In this document: one piece after another, positions 47,901-55,061 of the stretch
How the letters are laid out: every line of letters begins with the position of its first letter
How positions within the stretch are numbered: the first letter of the stretch is position 1
Assembly: GCA_019429105.1 (NCBI GenBank)
Contig: JAHYJE010000009.1
Span: 20,109 to 84,108, forward strand
Direction: 5' to 3'
DNA from: Syntrophobacterales bacterium
GTDB taxonomy: Bacteria > Desulfobacterota > Syntrophia > Syntrophales > UBA5619
DNA: 64,000 bases
Notes under the pieces: model-generated
What the model was told of the DNA's origin: nothing
Seen by the model: only the letters and a program-made list of their open reading frames with translations
Databases searched by the model: none
Made by a program: the position numbers and the translations under genes

Positions 47901-48599
47901 AGGTATTTACAAGGCAAACACATAAATAAATATGTTCTTAATTCTGAAAAGCTATTTATAAATTTTATAACGGAAGAGTTGCATAGCAATACCGATGAAA
48001 GGATTTATCTACAGAAGGAAAAAATTCTCGTACGAAAAACAGGAAACAAATTGATTGCAGTGCTTGATACCGAACAATTTTATACAGATCAAAGTATATA
48101 CAACGTTTACCCAAAGAAAGGACAAAACAGCAATTTAAGTATCGCTACTGGCTTAATTAACTCTTGTTTAATGGAATATTATTTTAATAAAAGAATGATA
48201 ACAAATCCTGATATCTTTCCGTATATTAAAGGGATTCATTTGAAGAAACTCCCAATTATATTTCCTGTTACTTCATTAAATATAAACAATTTTTCGAATA
48301 TCGTTTCTTATATTCACTTTCTCAAAAAACATAACAGAGGGACAACTTTATTCGAACACCTGATCAATGCCATAGTTTACGAACTCTACCTCCCGGATCA
48401 AATCAGTGCCGCTGATGCCGAAGTGCTCAGGCACCTAAATAACTTTTCGGATTTAAAAGATAATTGGAATGATGAAATGAAGATAGAGGTCATTGAAAAA
48501 GTTTACAAAGATCTATCCAACCCCAACCACCCCGTAAGCGTAGCCATGTCTAAAATGGATACGATTGAAGAGATACGAATCATAGAAGGGAAACAATAA
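44922..48599 (+). CDS. Eco57I-type N6-adenine DNA methyltransferase (defence)
   Basis: A 1225-residue class I SAM-dependent methylase. Motif I is DPACGSGAFPMGVL near 551-564 and motif IV is NPPYVTY at 797-803, both typical of gamma-class adenine methylases such as Eco57I, PglX and DrmMI. About 500 N-terminal residues of unassigned helical sequence come first; a target-recognition/TaqI-C-like region covers about 960-1140. No PD-(D/E)XK nuclease motif was recognised, so cleavage is more likely from the PLD helicase partner. From about 47320 to 48350 the gene is much more AT-rich than before or after, which suggests that the specificity part was exchanged. Confidence 0.88.
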   Translation: MANVDIKQKISASLGAFGAGQLSANALNLFEALGYNTNRQAPFDKTNYATFKESFVIDQSKFHEDKALVQDWQYVDLLFQLSKDEVRRQISLFDTRKVDSTIIETYLFFTIALSKDQYSRTDLSNITREVNHLFPMPVMILFKYGQCLTLAVINRRQHKKDENKDVLEKVTLIKDIRIENPHRAHLEILSDLSFDELQGKYAFTNFVELHNAWQKTLDTKELNKSFYEELSNWYFWAMDYVSFPDDVEKNKDIRNATSLIRLITRIIFVWFIKEKSLIPDALFDRREMQKILKTFLNNRKSDIYYLAILQNLFFATLNQRMNERGFAREGTFQENRDNYGVKNLYRYAGDFAIGEKDVLALFKDIPFLNGGLFDCLDKEDDHDKVVYGDGFSRNPKKQAVVPDFLFFGEEEDYDLNAAYGTKNKRYKVKGLFNIFFAYKFTVVENTPVEEEIALDPELLGRVFENLLASYNPETQTTARKQTGSFYTPREIVNYMVDESLKAYLKQKLEAEAGMLPGDADAGLEILFSYTEKEHAFTARETKTLIDAIDNCKILDPACGSGAFPMGVLHKLALVLHKVDPQNAKWKERQISKARQIDDPTIREESIAHIEAAFANNELDYGRKLYLIENCIYGVDIQPIAVQIAKLRFFISLVVDQKKDSSRKNFGILSLPNLETKFVAANTLIGLDKPHILSQSKSTCESQLSLKNPEIEKLEDDLKALRHQYFNARTRREKLACQKKDRDLRKKISGLLEKDGWNKDSASQVAAFDPYDQNAYSPFFDSEWMFGWREGFDVVIGNPPYVTYKGKEKVNVKLEDVQLLIKLFSNSAEYKINSFALFTEKGVNLLKKHGLLSYIIPSTFLQNEYLKKIRKYLITEYHIPRIVSFGNKVFEAVTDSIILFAINSRNNLNTTAIRKNDLDFSYFDECKVYNSQIWDKAANDYIINIKATSDEDILLDRIESNSKTIDDFFDVYVGIVASGIKKFLADKRINSNYKRYLQGKHINKYVLNSEKLFINFITEELHSNTDERIYLQKEKILVRKTGNKLIAVLDTEQFYTDQSIYNVYPKKGQNSNLSIATGLINSCLMEYYFNKRMITNPDIFPYIKGIHLKKLPIIFPVTSLNINNFSNIVSYIHFLKKHNRGTTLFEHLINAIVYELYLPDQISAADAEVLRHLNNFSDLKDNWNDEMKIEVIEKVYKDLSNPNHPVSVAMSKMDTIEEIRIIEGKQ

Positions 48600-48607
48600 A
48601 AAGCTTC

Positions 48608-48727
48608 ATGAGATGGATAACCGGCATAACAATTAATAATTACCGTGCATTTTCCAAGCCTGAAACCGTCTCCATTCCCCAAGGCCAGCATTTGTTGATC
48701 TATGGAGAAAATGGCAGCGGCAAATGA
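48608..48727 (+). pseudogene. Remnant of an AAA/RecF-like ATPase gene, stopped inside Walker A
   Basis: An ATG at 48608 opens a frame of 39 codons (MRWITGITINNYRAF ... LLIYGENGSGK) that ends with TGA exactly after the Lys of Walker A. In-frame the text continues SLYS, so the stop sits where the Ser of GSGKSSL should be, consistent with a single TCA to TGA change. A second stop follows after eight codons at 48751-48753. The N-terminus is that of AAA_23/SMC-like ATPases found in many defence loci. It starts 9 bases after the methylase stop; the remainder of the gene is missing. Confidence 0.75.
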
Positions 48728-48754
48728 TCACTTTACTCTGATGAGGCAATATAG

Positions 48755-49348
48755 GTGAATATTCAAGATATACAAGAGCTTCATTATATTACCCATATCG
48801 GTAATTTACCTTCGATTTGCAAATACGGCATTCTTTCTCATAAGCAGGCCGGTGGACTCTCTCATGTATCGGTAGCGTCTCCAGATGTGCAGGAAAGGCG
48901 GGCGAAGAAAATAATACCGGGTGGTTTGCCGTTGCATGCCTACGTCAATCTTTATTTTGATGCACGAAATCCGATGATGTACGTTTTACAGGCAAAACAT
49001 GCCGATCTTTGTATTTTGCGGATCGATCCAGCGGTCATGAATTTGCCGGGAGTAATTATTTCAGATCATAACGCTTCAAGTGTTTATGCACGCTTTTTCC
49101 CATGCCCTGAAGGTTTGAAGCATCTTAATAGAGACATGGTTTTTGCCACATCATGGACACATCCCGATAACCAGATTGAGGAATGGGAACACAAATCCAT
49201 TAAATGTGCTGAGGTGTTGGTGCCTGATAAAGTCGTCCCAAAGTATCTTTCAGGCGCTTACGTTTCCTATAATGAAGCGCTGAATTCTTTTCAAAAGACA
49301 AACGCTTCCGTATCTGCTATAGCTAAACCATATCTATTCTTCAGGTGA
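48755..49348 (+). CDS. darT: DarT, DNA thymidine ADP-ribosyltransferase toxin
   Basis: A 197-residue DUF4433 protein. DarT attaches ADP-ribose from NAD to thymidine in single-stranded DNA and acts in phage defence. Typical features are the N-terminal LHYITHIGNLPSICKYGILS, the RRAKK segment near 49, YVNLYFDARNPMMY near 68-81 and the catalytic Glu in KCAEVLVPDKV near 149-159. The start is GTG 48755 with GAGG eight bases upstream. The antitoxin gene darG follows after 12 bases. Confidence 0.92.
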   Translation: MNIQDIQELHYITHIGNLPSICKYGILSHKQAGGLSHVSVASPDVQERRAKKIIPGGLPLHAYVNLYFDARNPMMYVLQAKHADLCILRIDPAVMNLPGVIISDHNASSVYARFFPCPEGLKHLNRDMVFATSWTHPDNQIEEWEHKSIKCAEVLVPDKVVPKYLSGAYVSYNEALNSFQKTNASVSAIAKPYLFFR

Positions 49349-49360
49349 TGAGGAGGGCTT

Positions 49361-50482
49361 ATGATAGATGTCTTAATCGCTGATATGTTCGAGTCAAAGG
49401 CCCAGACCTTAATTAATACGGTTAATTGCGTCGGTATTATGGGCAAGGGGCTTGCCCTGGAATTCAAGAACCGATACCCTGATATGTTTAAGGATTACGT
49501 GGAGCGATGCAAGCGGGGCGAGGTTAAGCTGGGTGAGCCGTACATCTACACATCCCTGCTGACGCCATGGATAATTAACTTTCCGACGAAGGATCACTGG
49601 CGTTCCGTTTCCAATCTGAAAGATATCATAAAGGGCCTGGATTATTTGTTGAAACATTACCGGGAATGGGGCGTTACTTCTCTTGCCGTGCCGCCTCTGG
49701 GATGTGGGCAGGGCCAACTGGAGTGGCGCATTGTAGGACCTACGCTGTATAGATACATAAAAGCAATGGATATTCCCGTTGAATTGTACGCCCCCTATGG
49801 CACGCCCCATGAAGAGCTGAAACCGGATTTCTTGAACCGTGATGGTTATGCGGAAAAACGGACTGCCGAGATGCCAACCGCACAATGGATAAAACCTGCC
49901 TGGATAGCCCTGGTCGAAATTCTTAGCCGGATTGAACAGCAACCCTATCATTGGCCGGTGGGAAGAACTACATTTCAAAAGATTGCCTTTGTGGCAACCA
50001 TGGAGGGGTTGCCGACAGGTTTAGCCTTCATGAAAAGCAGTTATGGCCCATTTTCTCCAAAGCTGAAGGAATTGATTACCCGGTTGGTAAATCATGGACT
50101 AATAAAGGAGGAGCAGTTGGGCCGGATGTTTATGGTCAGGACGGGACAGACATTTGCCGATGCCCGTAAGGCCTATGCGGACGATATCGCAAAGTGGGAG
50201 CCGATTATCGAAAAAAACGTAGATTTATTTGTTCGCATGAACACGACACAGGCAGAGATTGTCTCAACAGTTCTTTTCGCCGGAAAAGAACTTGCCAAAA
50301 ATGGTAATGACAAGCCCGCCGAAACCGATGTCCTGTCTTATGTCCTGCAATGGAAGCAAAAACGTCGCCCCGCCCTTGATGCCAGCGACATTGCCCATAC
50401 GATCAGAAATTTAGCCATGCTTAAGTGGCTGAACGTTCAGCCCAGCTCCAACTTGCCGGTTCCGGAAACCGCATGGCTATGA
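49361..50482 (+). CDS. darG: DarG, macrodomain antitoxin of DarT
   Basis: A 373-residue DarG. The N-terminal macrodomain (about 1-155) has LINTVNCVGIMGKGLALEFKNRYP (positions 18-41 in outline) and the loop VPPLGCGQGQLEW near 110-122; it removes ADP-ribose from DNA. The C-terminal part (about 185-373), which includes GRTTFQKIAFVATMEGLPTG and SYGPFSPKL, resembles the DarG domain that binds DarT directly. Both parts are present, so the pair looks functional. Confidence 0.92.
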   Translation: MIDVLIADMFESKAQTLINTVNCVGIMGKGLALEFKNRYPDMFKDYVERCKRGEVKLGEPYIYTSLLTPWIINFPTKDHWRSVSNLKDIIKGLDYLLKHYREWGVTSLAVPPLGCGQGQLEWRIVGPTLYRYIKAMDIPVELYAPYGTPHEELKPDFLNRDGYAEKRTAEMPTAQWIKPAWIALVEILSRIEQQPYHWPVGRTTFQKIAFVATMEGLPTGLAFMKSSYGPFSPKLKELITRLVNHGLIKEEQLGRMFMVRTGQTFADARKAYADDIAKWEPIIEKNVDLFVRMNTTQAEIVSTVLFAGKELAKNGNDKPAETDVLSYVLQWKQKRRPALDASDIAHTIRNLAMLKWLNVQPSSNLPVPETAWL

Positions 50483-50562
50483 TGATAAGGTAACCATCCG
50501 ACGAACCGCCAAATCAAAATTTTTCACGCAGACTTACCGGAAGGTTACGTTTCACTGAGGCA

Positions 50563-53500
50563 TCACTCTGTTTTGATGGCGTGCCTTCCCATATAAACGG
50601 CCCCGGTCCAGCCGTCGATGCTGATGAAATCCCCGCTGTGGATTGTCTTTCCGTCCACCTTGCTGTAACCCTCCGCCTCATAGACGCGCAGTTTGCTGAA
50701 ACCGACTACGCCAACCTTTTTGAGCTGGGGGATCGTAACGGCCGCATGGGAAGTGCCGCCGCCGCGCGCCGTGAGAATGCCGTCGGCCTTCAAAATAATG
50801 CCGACATCGTCGGGAACCGTATCGGGGCGGATCAAAATGAGGGCTGTGCCCGGATCGCTGGCGCGGAAATGCCGTATCTCTTCTTCGGTATATACCGCCC
50901 TGCCGGTCAGGGCACCTCCGCTTACCCCGATGCCGGCGCCCAGACAGGACTGGTCGAGGGCGCTGTCGCTTAAAAAGATCCGGGTATGTCCGTTTTCCCG
51001 CTGCACCATATCGCGCGTCTGGAGTATATAGAGGCATTCCTTAGGCGAATCTTCAAAGGTAAATTCGATCTCCTGATGGTTGTAACCCTTTTCATAGACC
51101 AATAATTCCGCAATCCGCACCAGTTCCCTGTATATTTCCGGGAATTTGGTCTGCAACGATATCGCGGCCTCCCTTTTTTCGGCGATGCGCTGTTTTTCGG
51201 AGACAGGAAAAGTTTCCACAAGGCCGGAAACGATATCGTCTCCCTGAACGCAGAAGATAAAATCTCCGCTAATGGAAACATCCTGCGATGCGCCCTTCGG
51301 GTCACGCGTAAAAATGACGCCGGATCCGGAATTTTCATGCAGATTGCCGAATACCATAGCCTGAACCAGCACAGCGGTTCCCCATGCATCGGAAAGGCGC
51401 GCCTGATGGCGGTAAATCCGCGCCTGTTCGGAATTCCAAGAAGCGAAGACCTCAATTACCGCGTGATGTAGCTGCTCATAGGGATTCTCCGGAATTTTTA
51501 TACCCCGCTTCAGAATGGCGTCTTTGTATGACAGGGCAAGCTGCTTCATCTGCGCCGGCTCGAATTGAAACTTCTTCGCCACCTTGTGGCTTGCCTTGTA
51601 ACTGTTGATGATTTCATCGAAGATGTTTCTTTCCAATCCCCGGAACATGCCCCATGTCTGCAAAAAACGCCGGTAAGAATCCCAGGCCGCCCACTGGTGC
51701 TGATTTTTTTGCGCCAGCCCCTCGGCAATCTTTTCATTGATGCCGACATTGAGAAAAGACCTCATCATCCCCGGCAGCGAGATGGTCGCCCCGCTGCGTA
51801 CCGAAAAGAGGAGCGGATTGGCCGGATTGCCGAATATCTTGCCGGTCACCCTCTCGATCTCCTTGATTTCCTGGTAAACTCTCAATTCAAGGTCTTTATA
51901 GATACTTTTATGTCCCATGACGCCTTCGTAGCCGCGGAACACCTCGGTAGTAATGACAAATCCGGGAGGAACAGGGAGATTAAGCGCAATCAGCTCTTTT
52001 AGCAGATAGGCCTTGTTTCCGATCATGATCTGGTTGTCCACCCGCTTGTTTTTCAGATACAAAGAGGATATCGCCAGCTCCGGCGTATAGGCCATGGCCT
52101 GATTAAGAACGTTCGTGTTATCCTTGAATTTTTCCAGCTCTCCGCTTAACGCGCCAATTATTTTATTGACAAAACCGTCCAGGGACTGCATCCCGAAAGC
52201 GGAAGAAATGATCGAGCGGGTAAAAGTCTCCGAAGATTGATAAAACCTTTCCTCCTCATTGAGCTTCTGAACATCATCTTCGCTGTCCCGGCCTGCCCTG
52301 GCAAGTTGACTGACAATCACGCCAAGGCTCGCCTGGTGAACGTCGATATAGTAATCACGGGCGATATCCTGAATGCCTCTGGCAATAAACTGAAAAATAT
52401 CAAAATATTGTTCAATGGTAAATTGCCTTATCTGCAAGGCGCTGGTAAGCAGCTTAAGTTTCCCGACCAGCCCCTCCGTAGCCACACCATCCAAATCAAG
52501 GGCCTTCATATACAGCCACAGGTATTTATGGATTTTGATCAGGGTGCTTTTGGTTATGAATTTCAGATTGAGAGATTCCAGCAGCCTTTCAAAAAGAAGA
52601 ACTGAAAAACTCTCCAGCCGGAAAGTCAGACCCATAGCCTCGAATTTCTCTTCGCGGTAGGTTCCGTACATCGAAGGAATTCCGGCGGCAACATGCCTTT
52701 TATAATATATGTTTTCAAAATATTCGGTTTTTTGCGGGGAAAGGATTCTGCCTTTTAAAACGGCGAGCATCTCCAGCACAAGGCTGAGGCAGCGGTAGCA
52801 ATCTCCCCTTTCCTGGGCGCGTTTCAGGAGGATTATTTTTTCAGGATTGATAAAGGGATGATTTGCCAGCTCCCGCAGGATATCGGCATGCTGATGAAAA
52901 TACTTCCGGCTGAAAAGCTGATACAAGCGGATCATCAGTTCGGCGCGCTTCTTCTCCCTGGCGCTCACGCCTGCGATTGAATTTATTTCTCTTTCTATCT
53001 GCGGAATGTCCCATTCCAAAAGCGTCTTCGTTGCACCATGTATTTCCTCAAACAATTTATTGAAGATTATGTTCAGTTCGACAAAATACTCGCCAGCGGG
53101 TGTAATTCCCTGGTAAACCTCCTCCGGAAGATGGCCTTTCAGGATTTTTTTGTCCCCGGATTGCCAGTAACGGAAAATATCCTCGATAAAGGGAACCAGC
53201 AGGCTGTTGCTTTCGACATGCGACTGCTTCCTGAGAAAATAGATAAGCCGGTCGTTTCTTGCAGAAAGCTCATCCACCTCCGTAGAAATTGTCCGGAGTT
53301 CCCCTTCGGCGCCGATTTCTCTAAAATAAATGGGAAATATGCGAAGAAGCTGCTTTATCTTGTTATAAGCCGGCAGGATATCCGAATTAAGAAGGCTGGA
53401 AATATCCTTTTGCAGAAGATCGGTATCGCTGACAAAAACACCCCCCAATTTCAGATTTATTATCAGGGCGGAAAGCAGCTTCTTGGTCCATCTTGGCTTC

Positions 53501-54783
53501 AGGGCAATAATCTCCAGCCAGGAACGGATGTTTTTGATATGGGCCGGGTTTACCTGTATCTGCCAATCGGCGGTTGCTCCCTTTACCGCCGGATACTGAA
53601 AACCAAAATTCACAAGCTCTTCGATCAAATAATCGACAAGGGCATGGTTGTTCAGAAGGAATATTTCTTTTGATAGAGTGGAGATTCCGTCAAGGGTTGA
53701 ACTCTTGTATTGATCATTGGCTACTGTTTTTTTAAGAAGGATGAATATCTTATGAACAAAATCATCAATATCATCGTTATTTTCTTCTTTTAGCGCCCTG
53801 ACCAGACACCGGTTTATCTCGGTAAAAATCACGTTGCGCTGGTCCTCAAGCCCCTCCCCGCCCATCATCTTGAAAAGAAAATCCAGCTTTACCAGATAGC
53901 GGCGTCCCGCAAATGCTTCGGACTTTTCAAGTGCATCGGCAATAGTCAGATATACATTGGTAATCTGTGCGTAGTCGGGAAAATCAAGAAATCCCTCGAT
54001 TTTCTCACCGGCACTCACTCCTGACTGTTGCAGCTTTTCAAGACGAGCACTGATTATCGCCAGCTTTTTGTGCGAAAGCGGCTCAAGGAGTTCGCGATAG
54101 GAGGCGATTGTTTCAGCGCTTTCCCCCGCCGTCGTAAACCAGTATACCGGATCCGGCTGCTCCAGCCAATACGAATAGGCGGCCTTTAAAGAAAAAAAAA
54201 GGATTTTAGCTGCATCATCTTTTAAGCTCGCTGTAGTCTGCTTCTCAAGAATCGATTGGACCAGGGCTTTGGCGTATCCGGATGACTTTTTGAAAAAACT
54301 GCCATGCGTTGGCGACAGATCGGCAAGGCGGCCAAGCAGCCGCGCCAGCAAAGGGATGTTCCTTTCTATGAGTTTCCCGCTCTTTTCGAGAATGGTATTG
54401 AGATATTCAAGACAGTAGCGGACGGCGCAGACCTTTATTGCTTCTCCCCCCGCTGCCGAGGCGATTACGTCAAGATAAATATCGGCAAAGGCCTGAAGCG
54501 CCTGCAAACCCTTCTCGTGATTATTGAAATATTTGAAATCGCTTGTGGACAACACCCTCAACTGTTCCAGCAGATATCCCCGGTTCACGAACGGGTGATG
54601 AAGCTCCTGAAGCATCTCCTCCGTGCGCTTGCCCACCACGGTGTGACTCTTGGCAACGGCCAGCAGTTCGCCATAACGGTCCGGTATTGCGACAGTCGCC
54701 CTGGTCCTTTCCAGATTGATCTCAAGGGCAGTCAAGACCCGTTTATCAACATTGAGCTCCGCTTTTCCTTCGTTGGTTTTCAT
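50563..54783 (-). CDS. Giant PPDK/PEP synthase-like protein with unknown N-terminus
   Basis: A 1406-residue protein. The last 490 residues resemble the first two domains of pyruvate phosphate dikinase or PEP synthase: an ATP-grasp domain starting NKAYLLKELIALNLPVPPGF near 923-942, SVRSGATISLPGMM near 994-1007, VIFTRDPKGA, and the phosphohistidine domain TARGGGTSHAAVTI with the swivelling His at about 1346. The C-terminal TIM barrel that binds PEP/pyruvate is missing. The first ~916 residues are helix-rich and I recognise no domain. It might phosphorylate another target through its His, like rifampin phosphotransferase or PPS-related enzymes. It is monocistronic. Confidence 0.7.
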   Translation of the reverse strand: MKTNEGKAELNVDKRVLTALEINLERTRATVAIPDRYGELLAVAKSHTVVGKRTEEMLQELHHPFVNRGYLLEQLRVLSTSDFKYFNNHEKGLQALQAFADIYLDVIASAAGGEAIKVCAVRYCLEYLNTILEKSGKLIERNIPLLARLLGRLADLSPTHGSFFKKSSGYAKALVQSILEKQTTASLKDDAAKILFFSLKAAYSYWLEQPDPVYWFTTAGESAETIASYRELLEPLSHKKLAIISARLEKLQQSGVSAGEKIEGFLDFPDYAQITNVYLTIADALEKSEAFAGRRYLVKLDFLFKMMGGEGLEDQRNVIFTEINRCLVRALKEENNDDIDDFVHKIFILLKKTVANDQYKSSTLDGISTLSKEIFLLNNHALVDYLIEELVNFGFQYPAVKGATADWQIQVNPAHIKNIRSWLEIIALKPRWTKKLLSALIINLKLGGVFVSDTDLLQKDISSLLNSDILPAYNKIKQLLRIFPIYFREIGAEGELRTISTEVDELSARNDRLIYFLRKQSHVESNSLLVPFIEDIFRYWQSGDKKILKGHLPEEVYQGITPAGEYFVELNIIFNKLFEEIHGATKTLLEWDIPQIEREINSIAGVSAREKKRAELMIRLYQLFSRKYFHQHADILRELANHPFINPEKIILLKRAQERGDCYRCLSLVLEMLAVLKGRILSPQKTEYFENIYYKRHVAAGIPSMYGTYREEKFEAMGLTFRLESFSVLLFERLLESLNLKFITKSTLIKIHKYLWLYMKALDLDGVATEGLVGKLKLLTSALQIRQFTIEQYFDIFQFIARGIQDIARDYYIDVHQASLGVIVSQLARAGRDSEDDVQKLNEEERFYQSSETFTRSIISSAFGMQSLDGFVNKIIGALSGELEKFKDNTNVLNQAMAYTPELAISSLYLKNKRVDNQIMIGNKAYLLKELIALNLPVPPGFVITTEVFRGYEGVMGHKSIYKDLELRVYQEIKEIERVTGKIFGNPANPLLFSVRSGATISLPGMMRSFLNVGINEKIAEGLAQKNQHQWAAWDSYRRFLQTWGMFRGLERNIFDEIINSYKASHKVAKKFQFEPAQMKQLALSYKDAILKRGIKIPENPYEQLHHAVIEVFASWNSEQARIYRHQARLSDAWGTAVLVQAMVFGNLHENSGSGVIFTRDPKGASQDVSISGDFIFCVQGDDIVSGLVETFPVSEKQRIAEKREAAISLQTKFPEIYRELVRIAELLVYEKGYNHQEIEFTFEDSPKECLYILQTRDMVQRENGHTRIFLSDSALDQSCLGAGIGVSGGALTGRAVYTEEEIRHFRASDPGTALILIRPDTVPDDVGIILKADGILTARGGGTSHAAVTIPQLKKVGVVGFSKLRVYEAEGYSKVDGKTIHSGDFISIDGWTGAVYMGRHAIKTE

Positions 54784-54923
54784 GTTTCGAGACTACTTCA
54801 AGACAAAAAATATTGCAATTTGTAACTTTACACCGGAAAATATTTTTATTGCATATCCATGCGCATTTAGGTTATTAAAACCGCCAGCCGCGATTTTAAA
54901 AAACATAAAAAGGAGGAAGAGTC

Positions 54924-55034
54924 ATGGGTAAGGATAAGGATGTCAAAAAAGATACAAAGAAAAAACCCAGTAAATCCCCGAAAGAGAAAAAAGACGCCAA
55001 AAAATTGAAAAAGGCAGGAAAAACGACGACCTGA
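54924..55034 (+). CDS. Small lysine-rich peptide
   Basis: A 36-residue peptide, MGKDKDVKKDTKKKPSKSPK then EKKDAKKLKKAGKTTT, of which about 16 residues are Lys. The AAGGAGG at 54910-54916 is an ideal ribosome binding site 8 bases from the ATG, better than expected by chance. It could be a nucleic-acid binding or ribosome-associated basic peptide. It has no neighbours on its strand: it lies between the divergent PPDK-like gene and the end of tamB. Confidence 0.55.
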   Translation: MGKDKDVKKDTKKKPSKSPKEKKDAKKLKKAGKTTT

Positions 55035-55061
55035 TGTTTTTCGGTGGCGGTCGATGATTTA

